Under the pieces are notes generated by a model. It was not told the origin of the DNA, searched no databases, and was given only the letters and a program-made list of their open reading frames with translations. From assembly GCA_022606425.2 (NCBI GenBank), contig JAHDVF020001471.1, positions 453,119 to 517,118 of the forward strand: 64,000 nucleotides of DNA. Reading direction: 5' to 3'. Origin of the DNA: Lepidostoma basale. Taxonomy: Eukaryota > Arthropoda > Insecta > Trichoptera > Lepidostomatidae. Positions 35,637-47,840 of the stretch are shown here, one piece after another. Position 1 is the first letter of the stretch, and every line of letters starts with the position of its first letter. The position numbers and the translations under genes are program-made.

Positions 35637-37280
35637 TATCTTAAAACTATGGTGAGATAAAATTCATTTTATTTACAAATATTTTATATGTATTATAAAA
35701 AAAAACATTGAACAGATGAAATATTGTAGACGATTGTATAACGTGTTGTGTAAACTTTCAAAATGATAAATAGTTACATTAATTTCTTCATATATCTAAT
35801 AAAACAATAGACGATATGTTAAAAAAAAAACAAATATTGTCCACCTGTATAGAAAAGTGTACAGCATTAAATCTTTTATTAATAACCTGTCAGCAAAAGC
35901 GATTGGTGATTACTGATTACTATCTTAGAAAGTATGAAAAGCTTCCGGCAATATATGAAAACAAAAACATTTGGAGATTTATTGCGATAGTTAAAGTTAT
36001 AATAACACATTACGTGCAGAATGGTTGCCGGGATTGAAGACACTATCTCGTAGATCGGTTACACCGGCGTCTCACATTATAAATTCACATCGGCAGGTCT
36101 GAATTATTCATTCCATTTCGCAACTATTGTGCAACGTGTCGGCGATGTATGTACCTAAATCACGATACTATTATTTGTGTGGATAAATTATATCATAAAT
36201 TAATCGGTATGTGAGACAAACGACATACTGCTGTTATGACCGATTCAGAGAGATATGGCGACGTATAATAATTTAGATAAATACCGGATCAGGCACAAAT
36301 AATGAATGGCTTGTAAACGGCTTATTAAATAATCGATCGCAAGTTGTGAAAAACGATCAGTTATCCATTCGCAATATATTAATTATCTTAACTACAGACG
36401 TTGCTTTTTAACCTTTCCTTACGGTGCTAAAATAAAAACGCGCGTTCCTGTGTTGGGTAGTCAGTACCCAATAAAAAATTAGCGATTTTAAATCGGAAAA
36501 ATAATAACATTCATAGCTAATCCCCTTAATTAATTATAATTGAAGTCAACATTTATAATAATAGAGATTTATTTGCTAAAAACATAAAAAAAACATCTGG
36601 CAACGCTCACGGGACGGGCATAGGTCCACTCTGGTTGCAAGCCCGGGAGCTACTGCCGCCGACTGCCGGGCAGTGAGAACATTGAGCTCCTCGCGCTTCC
36701 ACAGTGAAGTATGCAATAGTGTCGCGCACTCAGCGCTACGAATTTCGTTTCCGATTTCACAGAATATCTCGGATGTACCCGATAAATTTTGATTATTATT
36801 AATATTATTTTTTAATCAATGCGTAAATATTATATATTATTGAGGAATACCATCATAACCATGTATTTATTATATTTATAAAGATATTGATGGTTATTAG
36901 AAGCAACGTGTAGAAGATACCCATCACAGGGAAAGGAGGGTTAAACGAGTTTACGTTGTCAACCAAAATGGGTGCCTCGATACATCGGCCAACAGCGATT
37001 GCGGCTGTACCGGTGACAGGAGTGACGCGATCACGAGGCGCTAGGAACTCTACGGATGAAGCGATTACGGCGCGGCTAATTATTACTCTCCCCAACCCCG
37101 GACGCCCTCGGCCGCCCGCTGAAGCCACTTCACAGCGGTCGGGCCGTGACACTTCGGCTAATGATTCACTCATTGCCCAGCGAATAATTTGGGTCGTGAT
37201 GGAAATCCTTATTTGTGTACTGAGACCGTTAAAACGCGACTTGAAACAAACCATTAATAATTTAGAATAAACGTTTTATA
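35637..37280. other. Unassigned DNA
   Basis: TTAACCTTTCCTTACGGTGC near 36410 resembles the end of the TTAA element at 53157, but no partner was found. 36950-37210 is GC-rich with open frames on both strands (133 codons minus, 104 codons plus); neither resembles a known protein. Confidence 0.35.
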
Positions 37281-37563
37281 TTCAAATCAAATCAGTTTAT
37301 TAACTCAAAAGACATTACAAACAGGAAAACGTTTAAGGCATCTATTGAGTACAGATAAAATTTTATAAAAAAATACAACATAGTACCAGGAACGCATTAG
37401 AGATGGTTCGACATTAGGAAGACAAGATACTTTCTAAAGTCGAGAGTATTTGTCTCCTGATCGTACCTTCACTAATATGAATGACGTAGATCTCCGAGGA
37501 GATCGCGTTCAGCAGACTAATTGCTCTTTCCACTGGTGTCACCAGAGGGAAGAATGTCACCAC
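37281..37563 (-). pseudogene. LINE A 3' end
   Basis: The minus strand has LVTPVERAISLLNAISSEI-like codons, then TLESILSS and a stop. The UTR ends in AATAAACTGATTTGATTTGAA (plus strand starts 37281). Three further copies are at 47887, 49351 and 52661. Confidence 0.85.
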
Positions 37564-37724
37564 ATTAAATATACGTAATACCAAAAATAATGTAATAATA
37601 AACTAAATGCTTCATTTTATAAACCAGTGGAAAATAAACATATTTAGTATGAAGACTACACCTGACACAGTCGATCGACATTTACACCAGGATAGAATAA
37701 TTTCCATTAAGAAAGGATAGGGCG

Positions 37725-37995
37725 ACCTTCAAGGCAGAGTGGCAAGAGCTATGACTGCCACACCGAAGGTTCCGGGTTCAATTCCCGGCGATGGCAATGT
37801 GATTGTCAGACCGTCTTTGGTCTGGTGTAGAATTCCCGTGACAATAAAATGGTGATAGATCAGCTACCTATCACATGTCATGAGAATCAATAGCTTAAAT
37901 GTTGTATACGGTAATTAGGTTGAAATAACCTGCTGTGTACAAATGTGGAAAACAACGGGAAACTACCACAACAAAAGACCCAAGTGGCATTCCAA
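37725..37995 (+). mobile_element. tRNA-derived SINE, plus strand
   Basis: A-box-like TGGCAAGAGCT (37740-37750) and B box GGTTCAATTCC (37775-37785) mark the tRNA-like head. The body holds AGACCGTCTTTGGTCTGG and ACAATAAAATGGTGATAGAT. It shares head and body with 19195-19385 and 32862-33106. RNA polymerase III would be expected to transcribe an active copy. Confidence 0.82.
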
Positions 37996-38713
37996 GATCC
38001 AGCAAAGATGTTACATTTTTCTGTAAACCAGCGATTGAAACTAGCGGAGAAGAAGGATAATTTGGAAAGGTGCGTTTTGAGTCTCTATCTAAACTCCGAT
38101 GGCTTCTCAATGAAATTTAAGGGACTGCAGAAAGATTTTTCCGGGCCGACTACAGTAGAGGCTCAATCGCCAAAGTGTGCGAGGATAGCTTTTCGGCACG
38201 AGCTACCAGACTTTGCTGATTGCAACAAAAATAAAAACCAACTTATTTAAACCCGCATTAAATCGGCATTTTACTTATTCAATACATTTTTATAAGTTAC
38301 ACGGTGTTTTTATTTAACCGATTACATAATACTTCGGTATTTTCTCACATCTTCCACAAAAAAAACGGTGAATTCTTTTGAAATAAAAAGTGTAGCAAAC
38401 CCGGAAAAAACTTTTGCGCAAATGATCGAACATGACAAGCATTTAAAATCAATAACAGAAGGCTGTAAGTACGTGAATAAATCGCAACATTTCCCGAGAC
38501 AGAAAAAGCCAATTCCAAATTGATTGTCGGCTGACAAGGCGTTAATCAACATTCAATCATTTGTCGGCAGTCGATAGCGAAACCGCCAGCAAAAAGTGTT
38601 CCAATTTAAATTGACACCCGTTAGGAACAATCAATCACAAACAATCTAATGGTAATTTATTTCTAATGCCATTTGCGCAATAAGATCATGTGTGGTGCCA
38701 GCCAAACGATTTG
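37996..38713. other. Unassigned DNA
   Basis: It contains the downstream part of a 101-codon chance frame that begins in the SINE. No known domain. Confidence 0.4.
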
Positions 38714-39100
38714 TTACTACTTAGTCTTATGGAATAAAATACCTTATCGAGTTATGAAATAATCTTATACCTGTTTTAAAAACAACAATATACTGGTACG
38801 GCGCGGACCACGTTTATATAAAATAAATTAAAAATCAAATTATTCTCTACAATAGAAAAAGTATTAAAAAAAACTAAATATATTGAACATGTTAGTGATT
38901 ATTAGTTACTACTTAGTCTTATGGAATAAAATAACTTATCGAGTTATGAAATAATCTTATACCTGTTAAATAAAAAAAAACAATATACTGGTACGGCGCG
39001 TACCACGTTTATATAAAATAAATTAAAAATCAAATAATTCTCTACAATAGAAAAACTATTTAAAAATAACTGAATATATTGAACATGTTAGTGATTATTA
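38714..39100. repeat. Tandem duplication of 192 bp
   Basis: 38714-38905 is repeated at 38906-39100 with few differences; both units begin TTACTACTTAGTCTTATGG and contain TACTGGTACGGCGCG. The high identity indicates a recent local duplication. Confidence 0.9.
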
Positions 39101-39105
39101 AAAAA

Positions 39106-39210
39106 ATAGAATAACATTTTGTATTTTCACAACGCGTTATTTTTCGATTTGCAACATGTTTCGGTTGTGACTCGATGCGAAATTTAACTGATAAAGTGTT
39201 ATTCTATTTA
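39106..39210. repeat. Degenerate foldback with GAAAC core
   Basis: AATAGAATAACATTTT at about 39106-39120 pairs with AAAGTGTTATTCTATTT at about 39193-39209. Between them the minus strand has CAACCGAAACATGTTG, like the GAAACATGTC core of other foldbacks here. Confidence 0.5.
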
Positions 39211-41111
39211 CTCAAATGTGAATCCACAACACAAATTGAAGGGGAATATGGAAGAAATTATTGTGATTAATTCATTAAAGTGTTATTTTAATGCGCTCAT
39301 GAAAACATTTATAAAAAATCTATTCTAATTACGATCAGTCACCACCCACGCCGAACATAATACGGTCCCCGTGTTACATTGTAATCTTTCGTGTCACTTT
39401 TCCGATGAAAATCATAGTTCAGCTATTTGGCATTCGACTGCGGATAAGAATTTCACTCAGCCGCTGACAAAGGAATCCAACCGCGCCTGAAATGCTGGCA
39501 CAGTCGCTGCGATTAATTTAATAGGCATTAAAAAATATAAACACGGGATCGTGCATCGGAATCAGAAACATAAAGTTTGATCGTTTCCTTTGAAGAGCGA
39601 CTCTGCCAAGAATTCAGCGAACGCAGCTCTCGATTCAATGAAAACGACACGCGGCGGTCACCGCGCGAGGGTAAACAACTGCTATAAAATGAAATGGAAA
39701 TCGGATCAGCTTCGTTCACCGCCCAACGTACTACAACACGGCAATTGAAATGATCATAATCCGAACAAATCAGTCCACTCGACACGCCCGTTTGTAAAGC
39801 AGTGAATGTTTTGCAGCCGTGGTACTGCGCCATAAGCCTCAAACAGCGGGGAACGGTACAAAGTCCGTGTTATGGGGAGGTGAGATTGTACGGCCATCCG
39901 TCAGTATCGAACAATGTGGCGACTTTACGAGGACATAAATTACTTCTTCATTCGCTCTCACGGAATGGCTAGGGCAGGGCGTGGGACGGCTGAAGGATTA
40001 CATATACCAGGTAAACCAATCATGTTCCCAGATGAAAGGTAAACGATATTCACCCTGTCAGTATGCAACTGAAAAAATACATTATCAGCATATTCACAAT
40101 TAGATACATAATAAAATATCTACTGACCAAATTGTTTGGTAAGATCAATTATGTATGTACGTTCGAAACGTGCATTCTTAGTTCATCCTTAATAGGATTC
40201 AACAAAACATCATTCACTATAAGTACGATTGATGAATTATTCAATAACGCAACATATAGTAAAAGTGAAATATAATATAAGAACCATAATATAGCAAATT
40301 TATTATTCGCTACATCCGTAATACAGCATTACCTATGTTGGCCGAAGAATAAGGTTTTTAAACCTCCCAACTCGAGATGGTCGTAAAATATCATTGCTAC
40401 TTTCTACTCGGGGATAGCGAGATAAGTTAAGAGGAAATCTTTCGAGACGCTATATTTCAGCTCGTGAAAATGACAACATTCTAATGCGGGACTTGTTTAA
40501 CATGTATAGCTGAAGAGCGTATTATTTTATTTTTTATATTTATCTTGAAAGAAAAAAAAATACGCCGAGAAACTGGAATAATAAAAAAATATATATTAAT
40601 ACAAAAAACATTTCGTTGAAATGTAAGAGAAAATAAACAATGGAGATATGTAAATGTTCAATGATCCAGTGATCCGGCGGTAATCGGGTGAAGGCACAAA
40701 CTTCTATAAAGCATTAAGGGCCTTGCAAGAAGTAGAGTTTCCGTCCATTTAACATGGTTTATATTTTGTATTGTAATTCGTCTCCGTCGCCTGGTATCCC
40801 AGCTCGGAGCACGGAATCATCATAGCCGACTTTTATTATTTCGCGGTCGTAAAGACTCTCCGTTGAACTTTAGCGTCGCTTTGCGATTTCCACCCCTCCC
40901 GGCCCGGTCCGTTCGACAAGTGCCGCGAATATTTTACGACAATACGCTTAATGCGAGAAGTTACGATCGTAAAATTTATATTGGGGAATTTAACGCGCGT
41001 ACCGGGAAGTAGGGATTTAGCCGCCCGGCCGTGCCACCGCCAGCCCGCGGCGCGCGAATATTGAAACGAAATGGCGGAAGACGGACCGGCGACAATTGCG
41101 GAATTATCATC
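39211..41111. other. Unassigned DNA, GC-richer to the right
   Basis: 39330-40010 and 40780-41110 are repeat-poor and GC-balanced. No exon with convincing splice sites is visible. Some of this may be conserved noncoding sequence. Confidence 0.3.
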
Positions 41112-41115
41112 TTAA

Positions 41116-41663
41116 CCCCTATTGCGCGGCTGACTACATTTGCAGTCCAAAAAATGGTTTCGAACTACGGCAGACTACATTTGCAGCTCATATACGAATG
41201 TATCTTATAAACCGTTTAACTTAAAACGTTGTTTGCTGATTATGAATTTGCTCACCGACGTGTATAATATACAAAAATAAATTGTTGTTATTTATTAGGA
41301 TTATTAAAACTCTTATCGGAGAATCTTATCAGATTCTTCTTCTTCTTCTTCGTCAACCTTTATCGGTCCACTGCTGGACATGGGCCTCTTCCCTTCCACT
41401 CGTCTCTATCTCCTGCCAGCCGTAGCCACATCCCCCCCCCCCCCAACGGCAGCAATGTCGTCGGCCCACCTTTTTTGCGGCCTGCTGACGTTTCTCCCAT
41501 TTGTACCTAAATGTTTCGCAAAGAAAGTAGTAAGTTCCATACAACTTAATTGTAGGTAATATTAAAATGATCTGAAACAATCATTCTGAGCTGCAAATGT
41601 AGTCGCATGCAGTTATAGACCATATTTAATTTACTACAAATGAAGCCAGTCGCACAATGAGGC
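41116..41663. mobile_element. TTAA-flanked element carrying a LINE insertion
   Basis: TTAA at 41112-41115 and 41664-41667. The left end is CCCCTATTGCGCGGCTGACT; inward from the right it is GCCTCATTGTGCGACTGGCT. A repeated TACATTTGCAG motif lies near both ends (41137, 41167, inverted at 41592). A LINE 3' end (41337-41510) sits inside. Confidence 0.7.
41337..41510 (-). pseudogene. RTE-type LINE 3' fragment inside a TTAA element
   Basis: The minus strand encodes EEAHVQQWTDKG before the stop and, upstream, VGRRHCCRWGG, the decayed RWADDI region. The plus strand begins with a CTT run (the GAA tail). A run of 14 C at 41431-41444 interrupts it. Being inside the TTAA element makes it younger than that element. 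Confidence 0.8.
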
Positions 41664-41667
41664 TTAA

Positions 41668-42112
41668 AAACGGCGAATAAACCGTTTGATATTCTAAATA
41701 TTTAAACGAGAAAGCGTTAAACTAATCGAAGATAGATTCAATCCGTCACCGCTATTAAAGCGACGATTAATTCTCACTCGTGTTGTAAAAAAGATCGAAT
41801 GGCGTGAGTATAAAATTAGTCGCGCAAAGAGAAAATTATCTTAGCAAGATGAAATACCTGTATTGTGATCAGCGCGGAATGAAATAAAAAGTAAAAGCGG
41901 ATCATTAAAATAACTCTACTGGCAGCAGGAATCCCGCTCGCGCTCGGGACGCGGGACCCTCGCGGAGCGGAGGCCTGCCCCGGGGAGGGACGACCACAGC
42001 ACCAGCGACTGCACTCACGACAGGAAAAAACAAAACGTTGTCCCGTATATACATTTTTAAAAGAAAACTAAACATAAATATTTATATTTAAATCAATTTA
42101 TTATTTTGAAAT
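41668..42112. other. Unassigned DNA
   Basis: No gene or named repeat; 41920-42010 is GC-rich. Confidence 0.4.
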
Positions 42113-42330
42113 TAACTAACTAACGAACCAACCAACCATCACGCCGTCTCCCGAAGGGGTAGGCAGATAAAATGGACTGCCAAACTTTTCTTTCCTAGGA
42201 TATTTCGCTCGCTTACTCAATATTCATACATCGTGTCATGCACGCGCGTTGATTTCTCCGACTACTCACGTGGCCGACATCCAATATTTGATTTATTTGA
42301 TCATTGCCACGTTTTCCGTCTTTCTCTGTT
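42113..42330 (-). pseudogene. LINE B 3' fragment
   Basis: The plus strand has CCAACCATCACGCCGTCTCC, GGTAGGCAGATAAAATGG and CATGCACGCGCGTTGATTTC, which reverse-translate to SAYPFG, ACMTRCMNIE and the upstream RPRKTW region. It is followed by a T-rich continuation to about 42360. Confidence 0.82.
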
Positions 42331-42441
42331 TCTAGTTACATTAATATCTTATTTATTGTTTCTTGAACAATATGTATTTTGTATAAAAAAATAAATGAAT
42401 GAATAAATAAATTAAATTATGTTAAACTCCATATTAAATAA

Positions 42442-42572
42442 TTAATACGAATGAAAACGTCAGTTTTCTATTTCTATTCTTCTTTTCTGAAAACGTCAGT
42501 TTTCTATTTCTATTCTTCTTTTCTGAAAACGTCAGTTTTCTTCTAAAAAACTGACGTTTTCATTCGTATTAA
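42442..42572. repeat. Foldback with internal 36-bp tandem repeat
   Basis: Arms 42442-42467 and 42547-42572 are exact 26-bp reverse complements (TTAATACGAATGAAAACGTC...). Between them GAAAACGTCAGTTTTC recurs at 42453, 42489 and 42525, a 36-bp period. A decayed copy lies at 16552-16723. Confidence 0.85.
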
Positions 42573-42775
42573 TTACATTAATATCGTTAACATATACTTT
42601 TTTATCACTATTTCTTCATTCATTATTTCCATGTGTCCAAACTATCTTTTTAATCCTTTCATTATTTTGTTCATAACACTATAATTCGCATCGCATTAGC
42701 AAAATACGCCAATCACGTAATCAAGCATGTTTCTATAGATACAAACATTAGAGAAAAAAAATGTGAAACAACATT

Positions 42776-42876
42776 TCGATATTTAGTTTCGAAGTTTTAT
42801 GTTTTATATGAGGGGGCGTTGGTTTTTATTCTTGTAATGGGGGTGGTGGTCCAGAAAAGGTTGTGAACCTGTGTGG
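42776..42876 (+). mobile_element. Partial hAT miniature element
   Basis: GAGGGGGCGTTGGTTTTTAT, TCTTGTAATGGGGGTGGTGG and AGGTTGTGAACCTGTG align with 34070-34138 of the hAT element at 33815-34138. Only the right half remains. Confidence 0.65.
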
Positions 42877-44134
42877 TAGATAGACAAATACACATATGAA
42901 TATGCATAAGTGCTATTTTATATTATTGTACATTTGATTGTTTATTGACGTCGAAGTGCACCTTTGGATACACGGAACACGTGATGGTGCTATTTACAAA
43001 TACTTTAAAAGCAATACGGATAAAGAATCGGTCGATGGTAAAATCATGAAAAACGTTTTTATACGTGTTGTATATGTAAATGTTCAAAGCAACCGTATTA
43101 AAAAAAATGTAATGATTTCCCAGAAATTCGCAACATGTATTTTAGAGCGACTATAAAATTACAGAAATAAAACGAGACGTTCCTGGTTCAAGTTTCTATT
43201 CAACTAACATCATAACACTACTCCGCGCGACTGGGTGTTCATGTTCGAGCTTATTTTTAAAAACATATTTTCCTTCGCTGTACATCTGAGAAACAACTAA
43301 CAATAAATTCATAAGAACATGTGTACTCCGCGGCGGGGGTAAGAATTCAACTGAAAACATGGAAACAAAACGACGAAAGAGGAAAATAATAAAGGGAGAA
43401 GAGAGGAGAATCTCCGAGAATCCCGACACGGAGACGGCTAATTTATCGGACGGCATTAGTGTGTCAGGCAGCCGCTAGCTCGAGAGGTCGCCTGGTAGCC
43501 GCTCGCCACTCGTGTCGCCCACGGAGACTCTTGACATATTAAGGGTTAAGGATTACACGCAGTTCACATTGGTTCATTTCACAATACATTTTGACGACTC
43601 AATTGTGATCATAAATTACGCGTACAAATTAAGTCGCGAGGTTAAATAAATCATTTAAAGGTTCATTTTAATTAACACTGGGATTTCTGTTACCAGACGT
43701 GGCTTATAATATATACACATCATTTTATGATGATTTTGAATAAATAAATTTAAAAAAAAACAACATTATTTCGGTGTTCACAAAACTGTAATATATTTCA
43801 ACAGATTGATGTAAAACGGACTAGAACGTGTCTGAATGCTCCTTTAGTAATTCGCGGCTTATTTGCGGAATATATATGGAGGCGAAGAAGGCAGAGCTTT
43901 CTCCGCTCTGGCAGTTTTTCCGTCAGCGCACTAAATTAACGGGAATCCGAGAAAAAAATACACATTTATTAAGTCCCAGCATGGATGAAGTCGGATATAC
44001 GACGCGACAAAATGATATTTACGAGGATAATGTAAGGGCGTGTGATATACTTTGGTACTACAAGAATAAGATCGTGGTAAAAAAAAACGAATAACATTTT
44101 AAGTATGTAAACAATAAAAAGAAAACTACGTTTT
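42877..44134. other. Unassigned DNA
   Basis: Short frames at 42938-43156 and 43828-44094 are not recognisable. 43330-43560 is GC-balanced. TATTAAGGGTTAAGG near 43541 resembles a TTAA-element end without a partner. Confidence 0.35.
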
Positions 44135-44225
44135 TTAAGACCAACTTTCACTTTTGTCGTTACTTCGATAAGTGACCGGTTTCGCAAGGCTCGCTGACAT
44201 CGAGAGAGCGATGACACTGTTATTA
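44135..44225 (-). repeat. Half foldback with ribozyme-like core
   Basis: The minus strand reads TCAGCGAGCCTTGCGAAACC followed by GGTCACTTATCG, then a block complementary to CTTTCACTTTTGTCG. It corresponds to one arm of the 27921-28102 palindrome with several changes. The opposite arm is absent. Confidence 0.65.
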
Positions 44226-44382
44226 ACATTCATCTTTTAACACATATAGATCAGGGGTAGTAAACAAGATTCTATACAAAAATAATATAACAAGAATCAT
44301 GAAGAATTAACTGAATTTAAATATTGATAATTGGGTTATTTTAAAATTTGTTTTTAAATATAATGGAATTTAAATATGTTAA

Positions 44383-44560
44383 CTAACTAACTATCACGCC
44401 GTTTCTCCGAAGGGATAACCAGGGAGGATGAAGCGCCATGCTTATCTGTTCTGACATACCTCTCGATATGCCTCTACATTCATACATCGTAACATGCACG
44501 CTCGTCGATTTTATCGACTTCGAATGTTGCCGTATTTTAATAATTTATTTATTGGTCACG
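44383..44560 (-). pseudogene. LINE B 3' fragment, decayed
   Basis: The plus strand shows ACTATCACGCCGTTTCTCCG, then CCTCTACATTCATACATCG and ACATGCACGCTCGTCGAT. The terminal codons are mutated and the match fades after 44560. Confidence 0.75.
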
Positions 44561-45244
44561 CCATGCATTCATTGGTCGTAATTGATTATAGCTAATATTA
44601 ATACATAATGTTTGAAAAAAAATTATCTATCCGCTGGTATGTAAATATGGATCTAGAGGAATAAAAATAAACGATTTGTGCAACTTGGCGCCGAGCTATA
44701 AATCATTGCGTTTAATGTTTGAGCGGCTGTCTTGCCTTAAACTTATAAAGCCGAAAGATAAATAAAAGAAAAAACAAAATTGAGAAATGTTGGCGAACTT
44801 CCCTCCGCGGAGAGTTTTATAAGAGACAAAGCGGGCTGGCGTCCCCACCCCCGCTCTCCGCCGCGAACAAGTTTGTGTACATAATTTGTCACGTTTCCGG
44901 AACAAATTACCATTTCTCCAGGAAGCTTGAGTCGTAAGTTATAAAACGCAGTTGTTGCTCCGGCCGTACCGCCGTACACTCGTAAACCGAGACTAGCTGG
45001 AGGATAAATGTTGGCGCAAATTACACATGTCATGTTCCACCCGCCTTGTCGGAGCTGCGGGGGATAATGGGCGCATCCGGGTCCTTCCACTACCACTCTT
45101 CACACGTGATCCCCCCACCCCCACCGTGGGTCTACTGACGAATCACCTACATAGTCGATCCTTTGTTTTGGCAGAAAAACTATGATTCTTCAATATTATT
45201 AAATGTTTCAATTGGGAGACACTCTTATTACACACATCACAATT
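44561..45244. other. Low-repeat, GC-balanced DNA
   Basis: 44690-45115 carries overlapping minus-strand frames of 117 and 69 codons without a recognisable domain. It may be conserved noncoding DNA; nothing supports an exon. Confidence 0.3.
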
Positions 45245-45471
45245 TTTTTTTTTATGAGATGGTCGCGACAGTTAATTAGCCTACCTGTTGTTGGCATAAT
45301 CACGTGTTACAAACAACTCAAACTCAGTTGGTTGCAAACATTGATGATGCCGACATAGGTTGATGTGATACAAATAATAACTTATAAATAAAACACTTGT
45401 TTTTCACCACTTGAGTATTATATTTTACACGACTAGTTTCGGAAGTCGTGTAAAATATAATACTCAAGTGG
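45245..45471. repeat. Two adjacent foldbacks, one decayed
   Basis: 45245-45400 is a decayed relative of 14181-14328: TTGATGATGCCGACATAGG matches the CTGATGATGTCAACATAGG segment, but GAAAC has become TGATAC. Right next to it, arms 45407-45434 and 45444-45471 are exact 28-bp reverse complements (CCACTTGAGTATTATATTTT...) with a 9-nt loop AGTTTCGGA. Confidence 0.75.
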
Positions 45472-45604
45472 TTTATCATGTCCTACCACAAAGTGAATGC
45501 CGAAACAATAAATAACATAACAAATAATAAGATTGTTTCAAAATTAAAACATTTAACGTACTAGTACATGTTCTTATTTTCGTTCAAAAGTTCAATAGCA
45601 AATA

Positions 45605-45890
45605 AATAATCAAAAATTCTAATCAATGAAAAATCTCGACATGTTTCGCATGTTTTACGACTTCAACACCAGAAGTGAGTCTATATCGTTCGCTCGATGA
45701 TAAAAGTATAAAATCTTCGAAATGTGGAAAAAACAGTATTTTAATTCATAAAAAAATCGTCATTATTCAAGTGTTACTTTGTTTTTACAGCAATTCAGTT
45801 TGGTTTTCACAAACTGTTCGTTTTTGTAACCGTGATGAAGCTCCGGCGGGAGCGAAACCAGTCAATCCAATCAAACAAAATAAAGTGGTA
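45605..45890. repeat. Element fragment with two hammerhead-like cores
   Basis: On the plus strand GTGATGA (45832-45838) is followed by GCTCC-GGCG-GGAGC (45840-45853), GAAAC (45854-45858) and CAGTC (45859-45863). It is a clean stem II with the conserved flanks except for the first base of CUGAUGA. On the minus strand near 45626-45660 ACATGCGAAACATGTCGAG is a second core facing the other way. Opposed cores suggest inverted ends of a retroelement such as a Penelope-like pLTR; that is inference. Confidence 0.6.
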
Positions 45891-46602
45891 TAAAAACAAG
45901 CAATTAGCAATATTTATAATCAAAATAGAACAAGTACTGAAATAAAGAACCAAATAGGGAACAAATGGGAAAAAATATAGCTTAACATATAATACGAGTA
46001 CTTTAAAATTAGTTGTTTTATATTTTAATCACTATTTACATATTTTTTAAATAATTTTACTCTCCGACATCTTTTATTATATCAAAATAAATCAATAACT
46101 TAAAACCCCAAATATCTTAATTATACTCGAACACAAAGTGTTTATGGAATTACGCGAGATCACAGTAAAAAATAAGAAATCGTTATGTGGAAATATATCA
46201 ATAAGATAACCATCTAGTTTGCATATTACAAGAATTCGGTGCTAATGTGTCGAAAATAACGTGGGCATTCGTTTGGAATATCGGCAATGTTTATACATCA
46301 GCACGTCTTTTAAAAAGAGATAAATATTTATGAAAATCCGAAACCGACGGTAAATTGTTATGATAAGTAGATGCAGCCTATCTCCAATCATCCGTTTTCG
46401 TGTCAAATGTGAATTTCAACTGTTGGACTATCCTCGGCGCTCTTCGGGCGTGGGAAGTTGGCATATTGATTCACTGACATTTATTCAGAGTCGAGAATTA
46501 GCAATTCAACGTTCATCGTATCGGCTCAACTGCGAGGGGACAAGATATGAAATTCTAATAAGTAATGAGGGCCCATTCCGAGATCAGAGACGGAGAACAC
46601 GT
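45891..46602. other. Unassigned AT-rich DNA
   Basis: No named element or gene. Confidence 0.4.
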
Positions 46603-46862
46603 ATACTTCTTCTTCTTCTTCAGCCTTCTTCCCTCCATTGCTGGATATAGGCCTCTTCCATTTTCCTCTTCTCGTCCCTGTTTGTCCCTTCGCATCCAGG
46701 TCGTTCCAGCTATTCGGGCAATATCCCCAGTCCACCTTTAAGCTGCCCTCCCGACACTCCTTTTATTCGTCCAAGACCTGCATTGAAGTATTCTGGGTGT
46801 CCATCGGGTCATGCCATATCTTGCTATATGTTCAGCCCACTGCCACTTTAATTTAGCGGCAA
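46603..46862 (-). pseudogene. RTE-type LINE C-terminal fragment
   Basis: Minus-strand frames give LAAKLKWQWAEHIARYGM, RILQCRSWTNKRSVGRAA, then RWTGDIARIAGTTWMRRD, the same order as 10976-11231. One stop or shift lies at the RxKRW position. A CTT run (46604-46620) is the GAA tail. Confidence 0.88.
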
Positions 46863-47840
46863 CTTATTTCTTCATTTTTTTATCATGTCTCTGAGACTCA
46901 CACCGAGCATTTGCCTCTACATGGATCGTTGTGTGCTTTATAGTTTATGGACACTTTTTGCCGTTAGGTTGGTTGTCTCTAAAGGATAGGCAGTATGCAT
47001 GCATCGAACATTCTGAAATATAAAAAAAATACGCGTGTGCTTGGCGTTGTTATGTAGTGAGTACCATTGCCATGGATCGCAGTGTAAGCTTTATTAAGTA
47101 GTCGCCTTGCTAATGTTCAGTATTTATTGATTATTAATAAATTTTCCATCATGTTAGTAATAAAAATAAATCAAGCATCATAAAATGCTTTACAACACAC
47201 TCATATACGTGGCGCGGGAACATTAATATTTACGACTCCTCGCGATCGTACCTATATTGCAGACAGATTGATACGTGGATAAATATTTATTATGATGGCA
47301 ACATTATTCCCGAGATGAGCAAAGAACACGATTGCGCGCAATATAATGATGATAACACGAAAGAAAAATAATAAATATAACATGGTGCGGAGAGCTCACG
47401 GTGAGGTATTATTTTCGTTATTCAAAAACAATCGATAATAAATTAACAAGCCGTCAACTTTATGACCACGGTTATAATTACACATTAAATTGAACAATTG
47501 ATTTCATTTGAATTGATGGATCAAAATGAAACTGTCCATCTAAGAAACTTTCTTAAAACAATCTCTTGATTTTTAAACTTCTACCACTGCAAATTGACTA
47601 CTGTTCACTGGCGAAAGGTACTAATCGCATATTGATTTAGGCCTCATATCTCGCGAATAGCCAAGACGTCAAAACACAAATAGTATCTTAACCGGTCGTT
47701 AGTAAAAGTATCAGTGATTAGATAAAAATAAACTATAAACTGAAATTATTCTGATTGTATTGATATTCAATATAAAGCAAAACATTTATTAACAGAAATG
47801 TAAGACCAATTTCCAAAAATATTTATACAATAAATATTTA
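46863..47840. other. Unassigned AT-rich DNA
   Basis: No gene or named repeat. Confidence 0.4.

Noticed and set aside
36853..37270. Two overlapping open frames of 133 and 104 codons in a GC-rich patch
   Set aside because: No recognisable domain, no splice context, and open frames on both strands are expected in GC-rich DNA. Kept only as part of unassigned DNA.
37725..37800. A genuine tRNA gene
   Set aside because: A and B boxes are present but no cloverleaf can be drawn, and the same head plus body recurs at three places; this is a SINE.
43828..44094. 88-codon frame as a gene
   Set aside because: No known domain, no splice context, ends against a foldback fragment.
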